DNA of 64,000 nt, taken from contig KB899087.1 of NCBI GenBank assembly GCA_000378025.1, forward strand, positions 434,001-498,000, written 5' to 3'. How positions within the stretch are numbered: the first letter of the stretch is position 1; every line of letters begins with the position of its first letter. This document shows, piece after piece, positions 25,476-33,039 of the stretch. The position numbers and the translations under genes were made by a program. The stretch comes from Xanthobacteraceae bacterium 501b (GTDB lineage: Bacteria > Pseudomonadota > Alphaproteobacteria > Rhizobiales > Xanthobacteraceae). Under the pieces are notes generated by a model. The model made no database searches, had not been told where the DNA came from, and saw nothing but the letters and a program-made list of their open reading frames with translations.

Positions 25476-26248
25476 CCGACCAACCCCTCCTCATCGCCGA
25501 TGGCCTCTCCAAGAATTACGGCACCCGGATCGGCTGCCGCGACGTGTCGCTGGAGGTCTATCCCGGCGAGGTGCTCGCCGTGGTCGGGGAATCCGGCTCG
25601 GGCAAGTCGACCCTGCTCGGCCTGCTCTCCACCGAGCTGGAGCCGAGCGCCGGCCGCGTCGCCTATCGCCTGCGCGACGGGCGCGTGGCGGACCTCGCCA
25701 GCCTCGGCGCGGCCGAGAAGCGGCTGTTGATGCGGACCGACTGGGGCTTCGTGCGGCAGAACCCGGCGGACGGGCTGCGCATGGCGGTCTCCGCCGGCGG
25801 CAATGTCGGCGAGCGGCTGATGGCGGTGGGCTGGCGCCACTATGGCAATATTCGCGACGAGGCGCTGGACTGGCTGGCCAAGGTGGAAATCGCCGGCGAC
25901 CGCATCGACGACGACCCGCGCGCCTTTTCCGGCGGCATGCGCCAGCGGCTGCAGATCGCCCGCAACCTCGTCACAAGGCCGCGCCTCGTCTTCATGGACG
26001 AGCCGACCGGCGGGCTGGATGTGTCGGTGCAGGCGCGCCTGCTCGACCTCATTCGCGGGCTGGTGGCGGAGCTGGGGCTGGCGGTCATCATCGTCACTCA
26101 TGACCTCGCCGTCGCCCGGCTGCTCTCGCACCGCATGGTGGTGATGCGGCACGGGCGGGTGATCGAGACCGGCATCACCGACCAGGTGCTCGACGACCCG
26201 CGCGAGCCCTACACGCAGCTCCTCGTCTCCTCGGTTCTGGCGGCGTGA
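25472..26248 (+). CDS. phnK: C-P lyase ATP-binding protein PhnK
   Basis: 258-residue ABC-type ATPase that docks on the PhnGHIJ core as a dimer and is needed for phosphonate breakdown; it is not a membrane transporter. Walker A GESGSGKSTLLGLL, Q-loop region FVRQNPADGLRM, signature FSGGMRQRLQIARNL, Walker B RLVFMDEPTGGLD and H-loop IIVTHDLAVAR are all intact. The C-terminus has DDPREPYTQLLVSSVL, as in PhnK. The start overlaps the stop of the preceding linker frame and the stop overlaps the GTG of the next linker frame. Confidence 0.95.
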   Translation: MTDQPLLIADGLSKNYGTRIGCRDVSLEVYPGEVLAVVGESGSGKSTLLGLLSTELEPSAGRVAYRLRDGRVADLASLGAAEKRLLMRTDWGFVRQNPADGLRMAVSAGGNVGERLMAVGWRHYGNIRDEALDWLAKVEIAGDRIDDDPRAFSGGMRQRLQIARNLVTRPRLVFMDEPTGGLDVSVQARLLDLIRGLVAELGLAVIIVTHDLAVARLLSHRMVVMRHGRVIETGITDQVLDDPREPYTQLLVSSVLAA

Positions 26249-26514
26249 GCATGACCAGCGACTGGAAGGGCGCATCCCGGGGACATCCCTCGAGGCCGGG
26301 CTTTGCCCGGCACCTCAGGATGACGGAAATTCTCCGTCACCCGGGGATGACGGCATTCTTCCGTCATCGGGGGATGACGGCACTCTTCCGTCACCCGGGA
26401 TTAAGGGAAGTCTTCGAGGGAAGGCGACCTGCGTTTCCACCCCTACAACGTCATCCTGAGGTGCGCGCGGAGCGCGCCTCGAAGGATGTCGCGACAGAGC
26501 CGAGGCGGCCATGA
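26245..26514 (+). other. Repeat-filled linker, open in one frame, phnK-phnL (89 codons)
   Basis: Second repeat-derived open frame. Its GTG overlaps the phnK stop (GTGA, 26245-26248) and its TGA overlaps the phnL ATG (ATGA, 26511-26514). It contains SRPGFARHLRMT and three copies of the 9-residue unit MTxxxRHxG. As with the phnJ-phnK linker, I read it as possibly preserving translational coupling, not as a functional protein. Confidence 0.5.
26285..26488. repeat. Inverted REP pair with three 27-bp tandem units
   Basis: Left element 26285-26323 (ATCCCTCGAGG ... CCTCAGGATGAC) and right element 26450-26488 (GTCATCCTGAGG ... CCTCGAAGGATG). Three 27-bp units lie at 26319-26345, 26346-26372 and 26373-26399. 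They are homologous to the phnJ-phnK repeat with one extra unit. Confidence 0.85.
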
Positions 26515-27224
26515 GCGAATCCTCTCTCCCCATCCTTTCCGTCTCCGGCGTCTCCAAGACCTTCATCCTGCATCTGCGCGAAGGGGCGCGGCTGCCTGTG
26601 GTGAACGGCGCCGGCTTCGACCTCTACGCCGGCGAATGTGTGGCGCTGGGCGGGCCCTCGGGCGCGGGCAAGAGCTCGCTGCTGAAGATGGTCTACGGCA
26701 ATTACCGCGTCGATTCCGGCGCCATTCTGGTGCGCGATGGCGCGGAGGTGGTCGACGTCGCCTCCACCTCGCCGCGCCGGCTGATCAAGCTGCGCGACAC
26801 CACCATGGGCTATGTCAGCCAGTTCCTGCGGGTGATCCCGCGCGTCGGCGCCCGCGACGTGGTGGCCGAGCCGCTGATCCATGACGGGGTGGCGCCTGAG
26901 GAGGCGGTGGCGCGGGCGGGGGCGCTGCTCGCCCGGCTGAACCTGCCGGAGCGGCTGTGGAACCTGCCGCCCGCCACTTTTTCGGGCGGCGAACAGCAGC
27001 GGGTGAACATCGCCCGCGGGCTGATCGCCCATCGCCCGCTGCTGCTGATGGACGAGCCGACCGCCTCGCTCGATGCCGCCAACCGCCATGTGGTGGTGGA
27101 GCTGATCGCCGAGAAGAAGCGGGCCGGCGTCGCCATTCTCGGCATCTTCCACGATGCAGAGGTGCGCGAGGCCGCCTGCGACCGGGTGATCGACGTGACG
27201 GACTTCGCCAAGGCGGCGGCGTGA
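26511..27224 (+). CDS. phnL: C-P lyase ATP-binding protein PhnL
   Basis: 237-residue ABC-type ATPase of the C-P lyase system, linked to the PhnGHI nucleosidase step and found with PhnK on the core complex. Walker A GGPSGAGKSSLLKM, the PhnL-typical FLRVIPRVGARDVVAEPL, signature FSGGEQQRVNIARGL, Walker B PLLLMDEPTASLD. The H-loop reads ILGIFHDAEVREAACDRV, as usual for PhnL. It starts within ATGA shared with the linker frame; 128 bp with one REP separate it from phnM. Confidence 0.95.
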   Translation: MSESSLPILSVSGVSKTFILHLREGARLPVVNGAGFDLYAGECVALGGPSGAGKSSLLKMVYGNYRVDSGAILVRDGAEVVDVASTSPRRLIKLRDTTMGYVSQFLRVIPRVGARDVVAEPLIHDGVAPEEAVARAGALLARLNLPERLWNLPPATFSGGEQQRVNIARGLIAHRPLLLMDEPTASLDAANRHVVVELIAEKKRAGVAILGIFHDAEVREAACDRVIDVTDFAKAAA

Positions 27225-27247
27225 GGGGGCGGCCCCCCTCCCAGCAA

Positions 27248-27279
27248 CGTCATCCCCGGGCTTGACCCGGGGATCCACG
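27248..27279. repeat. REP-like hairpin between phnL and phnM
   Basis: GTCATCCCCGGG-CTTGA-CCCGGGGATCCACGAC, of the same type as 2976-3006. Unlike the two upstream linkers, no frame here bridges the two genes: the frame overlapping the phnL stop ends after about 14 codons. Confidence 0.8.
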
Positions 27280-27352
27280 ACTTGGGCGAGTGAAGGCAAG
27301 ACGGGGAGGGCCGGATCAAGTCCGGTGCTGACCAACGGAAAAGGCGCTTGAA

Positions 27353-28492
27353 ATGAACGAAACTGTCTACGCCGATGCGCGGCTGGTGCTGGAAGAGGTG
27401 GTGATCGAGGGCCATCTCGTCGTGCGCGACGGCGTGATCACCGAGATCGGCACCGGCGCAGCGCCGCGCGGGGCGGTGGATATGGGCGGCGACTATGTGC
27501 TGCCGGGCTTTGTCGAGCTGCACACCGACCATGTCGAGGGCCATCTCTACCCCCGCCCGCGCGTCACCTGGAACGCCTTCGCCGCCGTGACCGCCTATGA
27601 CGCGCAGATCGCCGCCTCGGGCATCACCACCGTGTTCGACTCGCTGCGGGTGTGGCCGGACAAGCGCGCCGTGGGCATGGATGGCGACGCGCCGCTGCTC
27701 GCCCGCACCCTGCGCGAGGCGGGGGAGGCGGGCGTGCTGCGGGCGGAGCATTTCGTGCATCTGCGCTGCGAGGTGACGGCCGATGGCGTGGTGGAGGAAG
27801 CGGGCGCGCTGGTGGAGAGTGCCGGCGTGCGGCTGATCTCGCTGATGGACCACACGCCGGGCCAGCGCCAGTTCATGACCGAGGCGCAGTTCCGCAGCTA
27901 CTACAAGAAGAAGAGCGGCATGAGCGATGCCGATCTCGACATCATCGTCGCCGACCGGATGGACGCGCATACCCGCTTCGCCCGGCCGAACCGCGCCCGG
28001 CTGGTGGCGATGGCGCGCGCGCAGGGCATCGTGCTGGCCAGCCATGACGACGCCACCGACGCCCATGTGGCGGAAGCGATCGAGGATGGCGTCGCCATCG
28101 CCGAATTCCCCACCACCGACGGCGCGGCGGAGGGCTCGCATGGCGCCGGCATCCGGGTGCTGATGGGCGCGCCCAATGTCGTGCGCGGCGGCTCGCACAC
28201 CGGCAATGTCGCCGCCGAGAGCCTGGCGCGGCGCGGTGTGCTCGACATCCTCTCCTCCGACTATGTGCCGGGCAGCCTGATGCTCGCCGCCTTCGACCTG
28301 CCGCAGCGTGTGCCGGCCATCAGCCTGCCGCAGGCGGTGGCGATGGTGAGCGCCAACCCGGCGGCGGCGGCCGGGCTCAGCGATCGCGGCCGGCTGGCGC
28401 CGGGGCTGCGGGCCGATTTCATCCGGGTGTCGGTGGCCGGCGCCGGCCCGGTGGCGCGGGCGGTGTGGCGGCAGGGGGAGCGGATTTCGTGA
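27353..28492 (+). CDS. phnM: Alpha-D-ribose 1-methylphosphonate 5-triphosphate diphosphatase PhnM
   Basis: 379-residue amidohydrolase-fold enzyme that removes diphosphate from the triphosphate product of the PhnGHIL reaction, giving the PhnJ substrate. Metal-binding motifs: ELHTDHVEGHLYPRP (HxD), the region EVTADGVVEEAG, LASHDDATDAHVAEA, and LSSDYVPGSLMLAAF near the C-terminus. The length is typical. A 4-bp GTGA overlap connects it to phnN. Confidence 0.95.
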   Translation: MNETVYADARLVLEEVVIEGHLVVRDGVITEIGTGAAPRGAVDMGGDYVLPGFVELHTDHVEGHLYPRPRVTWNAFAAVTAYDAQIAASGITTVFDSLRVWPDKRAVGMDGDAPLLARTLREAGEAGVLRAEHFVHLRCEVTADGVVEEAGALVESAGVRLISLMDHTPGQRQFMTEAQFRSYYKKKSGMSDADLDIIVADRMDAHTRFARPNRARLVAMARAQGIVLASHDDATDAHVAEAIEDGVAIAEFPTTDGAAEGSHGAGIRVLMGAPNVVRGGSHTGNVAAESLARRGVLDILSSDYVPGSLMLAAFDLPQRVPAISLPQAVAMVSANPAAAAGLSDRGRLAPGLRADFIRVSVAGAGPVARAVWRQGERIS

Positions 28493-29085
28493 GCGAGGAT
28501 GTGAGGGAGGCGCCGGGCGTGGACGAGAAGCGCGGCGGGGAGACGTTCGGCCCCGGCCTGCTGGTGCTGGTGGTCGGCCCCTCCGGCGCCGGCAAGGACA
28601 CGCTGCTCGCCTATGCCCGCGACAAGCTGGCGGGGCGCGCGGATATAAGCTTCGCCCGCCGCCGCATCACCCGCCCCACCGACGCCACCGAGGACCATGT
28701 GAGCCTTGACGCCGCCGCCTTTGCCGAGGGGCTGGCGCAGGGCCGCTTTCCGCTGCACTGGCAGGCCAATGGGCTGAGCTACGCGCTGGGCGAGGAAGTG
28801 GCGGAAGACATTTCAGCCGGGCGCACCGTCGTCGCCAATGGTTCGCGCGCGGCAGTGTCCGAGGCGCGGGCGCGCTTCGCCCGGGTGAAGCTGGTGCATG
28901 TCACCGCCCCGACCGAAATGCTGGCCGCCCGCATCGCCGCCCGTGGTCGCGAGAGCGCCGATGATGTGCTGGCGCGGCTGAAGCGCGAGCCGCCGCTCGA
29001 CGCCCCGCCTGATCTCACCGTGCTCAATGTCGGCGCGGTGGAGACCGCCGGCGAGACGCTGGCGGAGTTTTTGCGCGGGCTGTGA
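28489..29085 (+). CDS. phnN: Ribose 1,5-bisphosphate phosphokinase PhnN
   Basis: 198-residue guanylate-kinase-like P-loop enzyme that turns ribose 1,5-bisphosphate into PRPP, the last step in recycling the ribose of the C-P lyase pathway. P-loop GPSGAGKDTLLAYARDKL; ARRRITRPTDATEDHVSLD is the family substrate region; HWQANGLSYALG follows. The start is GTG 28489, overlapping the phnM stop (GTGA) with GGGGGAG upstream. The N-terminal extension of about 24 residues before the P-loop strand is acidic. It is the last gene of the phn operon; no phnCDE transporter is in the window. Confidence 0.94.
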   Translation: MSEDVREAPGVDEKRGGETFGPGLLVLVVGPSGAGKDTLLAYARDKLAGRADISFARRRITRPTDATEDHVSLDAAAFAEGLAQGRFPLHWQANGLSYALGEEVAEDISAGRTVVANGSRAAVSEARARFARVKLVHVTAPTEMLAARIAARGRESADDVLARLKREPPLDAPPDLTVLNVGAVETAGETLAEFLRGL

Positions 29086-29260
29086 AACGGGGCACCCGGC
29101 GCCTTCGCGGGGGCAAGCGATAGCCGTCCGTCCGTGTACCGGCCTCGGTTGGAACAGAACTTGCCGGTTCGGCGCCGCATTCGGCACCGGCTCTGCCCGT
29201 TGACAGAACGACGATGTCCACTCAACCTCACGTTCGGCGGATGCAACCCCAGGGAGTGCC

Positions 29261-30352
29261 ATGGCCGATAACGTCTTTTTCAATATTCAGATATTGCGAG
29301 CCATAGCCGCAGGATTGGTAGCCTATTATCATCTTCAGCCAATGCTTGCCGTCATACATGACATTACTGATGTACGATTTCTGGCGTTTGGGGTCGATAT
29401 TTTCTTTGTGATATCTGGGTTTGTCATGTTCATCTCGAATGATAAGATGAACAAGGGTGCCCTACTGTTTATGGTATTACGACTTTTGCGAATAGTTCCT
29501 CTTTACTGGATAGCGACGCTTACCGTTGTTGCGTTCTATGTGATTGGATTTCAGCCAAACGGTTTGATGTCGCTAAATTCTGACGTATTGGTTAAGTCTC
29601 TATTTTTTATACAGTCTGAGTTTGAAGATGGTCGATACGATTTGGTTCTTTCTCTTGGGTGGACGCTGATTTACGAGCTTTTCTTCTATTTTGTCTTCTC
29701 CCTTACGTTTTTCCTTCGATCTGCGCGAAAATCATTTGTCGCTGTGGCCCTGATTTTTGCCGCCTGCCTGTTGGTGGGGTATCTCGTTCCAGACCTTCCA
29801 CGGGGCGTGGCCTATTTCACCAAGCCGATCATCGTCGAGTTCCTGTTCGGCGCCGCGCTGGCGCTTGTCGTGATGGCGTTGCGGGACCGGGGGGTGGTGC
29901 TGGGAAACGGCGCGGCCCGTGCGTCGGCCGGCGCGATCATACTCGCGCTCGGCCTGGCCCTGATGATCGAGATCGTGTCGCCCACGGTGCCCGGCATCAG
30001 CCGGTTCATCGTCTGGGGCGTGCCGGCGCTGATGATCGTCGCCGGACTGGTCGGGCTTGAATATGCCGGCTACGCATTGAAGGGCCGGGTGGCCCTGCTG
30101 CTCGGGGCGGCGAGCTACGCGCTGTACCTCTTTCACCCCGTCATCATGCAGGGCGTCGTCAAGCTGTTCGTCTGGTTCACGCCGGTTTCCGGCGTGGCCG
30201 GCGTCGTGCTGGTGGCGGCGGCCGCGCTCGCCGCTGCCGCGATAGGCTCCGTCCTCGTTCACCTGACGGTCGAGACGCCGATCCTGGAGGCGGGGCGCCG
30301 GCTCACCAGAAGAATGGGCACCCTCCTCGCGCGCCCACGCTACGGCGTGTAG
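29261..30352 (+). CDS. Acyltransferase 3 family membrane protein (OafA/NolL-like), mosaic composition
   Basis: 363-residue inner-membrane acyltransferase with about ten hydrophobic segments, a family that O-acetylates or otherwise acylates cell-surface sugars. Near the N-terminus is the family motif FNIQILRAIAAGLVAYYHL, with the catalytic-type His; VDIFFVISGFVMFIS and LRLLRIVPLYWIATL follow. Base composition changes abruptly at about 29,790: sampled 60-base lines before it hold 45, 38 and 35% GC, after it about 70% or more. The first half thus looks horizontally acquired or recombined onto a resident second half. The acceptor is unknown. Confidence 0.88.
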   Translation: MADNVFFNIQILRAIAAGLVAYYHLQPMLAVIHDITDVRFLAFGVDIFFVISGFVMFISNDKMNKGALLFMVLRLLRIVPLYWIATLTVVAFYVIGFQPNGLMSLNSDVLVKSLFFIQSEFEDGRYDLVLSLGWTLIYELFFYFVFSLTFFLRSARKSFVAVALIFAACLLVGYLVPDLPRGVAYFTKPIIVEFLFGAALALVVMALRDRGVVLGNGAARASAGAIILALGLALMIEIVSPTVPGISRFIVWGVPALMIVAGLVGLEYAGYALKGRVALLLGAASYALYLFHPVIMQGVVKLFVWFTPVSGVAGVVLVAAAALAAAAIGSVLVHLTVETPILEAGRRLTRRMGTLLARPRYGV

Positions 30353-30452
30353 GCGCTGCAAGGAGCCGAGCCTCCCCGTTTTGGCCGTTCGCAGAGCAGG
30401 CGTTCCTGCCGCGTCTGTCATCGGCAAGCGTCTGGCCTGATGAAGGGCCCCG

Positions 30453-30728
30453 CTACTGCCGGTATTGCTGGATGCGCGTGGTGCGCAGGCCGGCGAGGCC
30501 GTGGCGTTCGATCGACGCCTGCCAGGAAAGAAATTCCTCTGTCGTCAATGTATAACGGCTGCAGGCTTCCTCAAGGCTGAGGAGCCCGCCACGAACGGCG
30601 GCAACCACTTCCGCCTTGCGGCGAATGACCCAGCGCCGGGTGTTCGGCGGGGGCAGATCTGCAATGGTCAGCGGACTTCCGTCCGGCCCGATTACATACT
30701 TCACCCTCGGGCGATAGGGTTCTGTCAT
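30453..30728 (-). CDS. sciP: SciP-like DUF1153 protein, CtrA inhibitor homologue
   Basis: 91-residue small helix-turn-helix protein. Its core (PDGSPLTIADLPPPNTRRW, VIRRKAEVVAAVRGGLLSLE, EFLSWQASIERHGLAGLRTT) is the highly conserved DUF1153 sequence of SciP, which in Caulobacter binds the master cell-cycle regulator CtrA and blocks activation of its targets. The length is the same as the Caulobacter protein to within a few residues. It is a single gene in an AT-rich context. The role in this organism is inferred from family. Confidence 0.93.
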   Translation of the reverse strand: MTEPYRPRVKYVIGPDGSPLTIADLPPPNTRRWVIRRKAEVVAAVRGGLLSLEEACSRYTLTTEEFLSWQASIERHGLAGLRTTRIQQYRQ

Positions 30729-31041
30729 GTTTCACTCACTCAATACACACGACCAATGCCGTAAGCATAGCGCTGGAGATTTAAATATTCTCCTAAGCGA
30801 ATCACGTGTCGGTGAGAGCTAAGTGTTTGCTGCTTCGTTAATATTTGCGAAGGACTTTGTTTACTTTTAATGCCGCAACGGCAATGGCGCCGGGCCACGC
30901 CGGGGAGGAAAGTGTTACCACGCGGGGCGGGCGCTGCCGGGCAGGGTTCATGAAATCGCCGCGGTGGCCTATATAGGGAAGACATCGCGTCGTTTTTTTC
31001 GCGCCGCGCCCGCCCTCACGCCGTTTCGCAAGCCGACGCCC
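30729..31041. promoter_or_regulatory. 313-bp intergenic region upstream of sciP and mnmA
   Basis: The first 150 bp, on the sciP side, are unusually AT-rich for this chromosome. They hold TTAA words (30781-30784, 30838-30841) and a GANTC methylation site GAATC (30799-30803). No full TTAA-N7-TTAA CtrA box is present. The mnmA side is GC-rich without a clear signal. Confidence 0.5.
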
Positions 31042-32229
31042 ATGATCCGTCTCGACGACAACGACCGCCCCCCCAGCCAGACGCGCGTCGTGGTCGCGAT
31101 GTCGGGCGGCGTGGATTCCTCCGTCGTCGCCGCGCTCTACGCGCAGGCCGGCTATGATGTGGTGGGCGTGACGCTGCAGCTCTACGACCATGGCGAGGCG
31201 ATGCACCACCGCCCCGGCGCCTGCTGCGCCGGCCAGGACATTTATGACGCCCGCACCGTGGCCGAGAAGCTCGGCATTCCCCATTACGTGCTCGATTATG
31301 AAAGCCGCTTCCGCCATGCGGTGATCGAGCGCTTCGCCGATGCCTATGCCGCCGGCGAGACGCCCATTCCCTGCGTCGATTGCAATCGCACGGTGAAGTT
31401 CCGCGATTTGCTGGAGACCGCGCGCGACCTCGGCGCCGATATTCTCGCCACCGGCCATTATGTCGCCAGCCGCGCGCTGGAAGGCGGCCGGCGCGGGCTG
31501 TTCCGCCCGCTCGACGAGAGCCGGGACCAGAGCTATTTCCTCTACGCCACCACCCAGGCGCAGATCGACATGCTGCGCTTTCCGCTCGGCGAGACCACCA
31601 AGCCGCAGGTGCGGGCGCTGGCCGAGAGCTTCGGGCTGAAAGTGGCGGACAAGCCGGACAGCCAGGACATCTGCTTCGTGCCCAATGGGCACTACACGGC
31701 CATTGTCGAGAAGCTGCGCCCCGAGGCGGCCGAGCCGGGCGAGATCGTGCATCTCGACGGGCGGGTGCTGGGCCGGCATGCCGGGGTGATGCGGTTCACC
31801 ATCGGCCAGCGCAAGGGGCTGGGCATCGCCGCCGCCGAGCCGCTCTATGTCGTCGGCATCAATGCGGCGCAGCGGCGCGTGGTGGTCGGCCCGCGCAGCG
31901 CGCTCGGCGTCTCCGCCATCCGCATCGACGAGGTGAACTGGCTCGGCGAGGAAACGCTGGAGGATGCCGCCGCCCGCGAGCGCGAGCTTTATGTGAAGGT
32001 GCGCTCGGCCCGCGCCCCGGTGCCGGGCCATCTCGCCCCGGCCGAGGGTGGCGGGGTGGAGGTGCGGCTGCACGGCATCGAGGAGGGCGTGGCGCCGGGG
32101 CAGGCCTGCGTGTTCTACGCCGATGGCGAAGCCGGCACGCGCATGCTCGGCGGCGGGGTGATCCGCCGTTCGGCGGCGCCGTTCACCGCTTTGACACCTA
32201 ACGTGGAGATGATGGCACGTTCGGCGTGA
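31042..32229 (+). CDS. mnmA: tRNA-specific 2-thiouridylase
   Basis: 395-residue enzyme that makes 2-thiouridine at the wobble position (U34) of tRNA-Lys, -Glu and -Gln. PP-loop ATP motif [18 protein letters not shown] near residue 20; the catalytic cysteine pair is Cys111 in [13 protein letters not shown] and Cys211 in [10 protein letters not shown]; the C-terminal beta-barrel has [15 protein letters not shown] 31042 (MIRLDD) is chosen; an in-frame ATG 78 bp upstream adds an unlikely Arg/Phe-rich extension. Length is normal for alphaproteobacterial MnmA. Confidence 0.96.
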   Translation: MIRLDDNDRPPSQTRVVVAMSGGVDSSVVAALYAQAGYDVVGVTLQLYDHGEAMHHRPGACCAGQDIYDARTVAEKLGIPHYVLDYESRFRHAVIERFADAYAAGETPIPCVDCNRTVKFRDLLETARDLGADILATGHYVASRALEGGRRGLFRPLDESRDQSYFLYATTQAQIDMLRFPLGETTKPQVRALAESFGLKVADKPDSQDICFVPNGHYTAIVEKLRPEAAEPGEIVHLDGRVLGRHAGVMRFTIGQRKGLGIAAAEPLYVVGINAAQRRVVVGPRSALGVSAIRIDEVNWLGEETLEDAAARERELYVKVRSARAPVPGHLAPAEGGGVEVRLHGIEEGVAPGQACVFYADGEAGTRMLGGGVIRRSAAPFTALTPNVEMMARSA

Positions 32230-32284
32230 GTCGGCGTTACGTAGGGGAACGGGCGCCGGCCCGGCATTGTGCAAGGGGAACTGC

Positions 32285-32968
32285 ATGAAGACCGATCTCG
32301 ATCACGCCACGGTTCAAGAGGCTTATGCCGGCTGGGCCCCGATCTACGACATCGTGTTCGGCGCCGTGTTCGAGCCCGGCCGCAAGGCGGCGCTGCGGGC
32401 GGCGGAGCGGATCGGCGGGCGCATCCTCGATTTCGGCGTCGGCACCGGCTTCGCGCTGCCGGCCTATAAGCGCACCAATCGTCTGGTCGGGGTCGATATT
32501 TCCGAGCCGATGCTGCGCAAGGCGCATGAGAAGGTGGCAAAGGAGAACCTGACCCATGTCGAGGGGCTCTGCCTGATGGACGGCGCCCATATGGGCTTCG
32601 CCGATAATTCCTTCGATGTGGTGATGGCGCAGTTCGTCATCACCGTGGTGCCGCACCCGGAAGAGACGCTGGACGAGATGGCCCGCGTGCTGAAGCCCGG
32701 CGGCGAGATCATCCTGGTCAACCATCTCGGCGCCGAGGACGGCCCGCGCGCCGTGTTCGAGCGCTGGTTCGCCCGCCGCGCCCGCAAGCTGGGCTGGCGG
32801 CCGGAATTCCAGTTCGCCCGGCTGCACAATTGGGCGGTGCGCAATGGCACGGTGGATTTGCCGGTCAAGCGCGACGTGGCGCTCGGCATGTACACCATGG
32901 TGCGCTTCCGCAAGCGCACCGAGGCGGAAATCGCCGCCATGAGCGAGAGCGTGGCGCTGGCCGGCTGA
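32285..32968 (+). CDS. pmtA: Phosphatidylethanolamine N-methyltransferase-like SAM enzyme
   Basis: 227-residue class I SAM-dependent methyltransferase. SAM motif I ILDFGVGTGFALP, VGVDISEPML with acidic end, DNSFDVVMAQFVITVVPHPE, and LKPGGEIILVNHLGAEDGPR. This pattern and the C-terminal EFQFARLHNW match rhizobial and Rhodobacter PmtA, which methylates phosphatidylethanolamine to phosphatidylcholine at the membrane. ATG 32285 follows AAGGGGA; an ATG 18 bp earlier lies before that site. It shares the strand with mnmA, 55 bp downstream. Confidence 0.88.
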   Translation: MKTDLDHATVQEAYAGWAPIYDIVFGAVFEPGRKAALRAAERIGGRILDFGVGTGFALPAYKRTNRLVGVDISEPMLRKAHEKVAKENLTHVEGLCLMDGAHMGFADNSFDVVMAQFVITVVPHPEETLDEMARVLKPGGEIILVNHLGAEDGPRAVFERWFARRARKLGWRPEFQFARLHNWAVRNGTVDLPVKRDVALGMYTMVRFRKRTEAEIAAMSESVALAG

Positions 32969-33039
32969 GGGCGGTATTGCGCTGGGGCGCGCGATCGCCG
33001 AGGCTGGCGGCGCCCCGTCACCCCCAGCTTCGGCAGATC

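Noticed and set aside
30781..30860. Full CtrA boxes upstream of sciP
   Set aside because: TTAA words are followed by CTAA at the wrong spacing or GAAG; none matches TTAA-N7-TTAA.
31041..32980. Fusion or frameshift between mnmA and pmtA
   Set aside because: Both genes have intact starts, stops and full-length domains separated by 55 bp.
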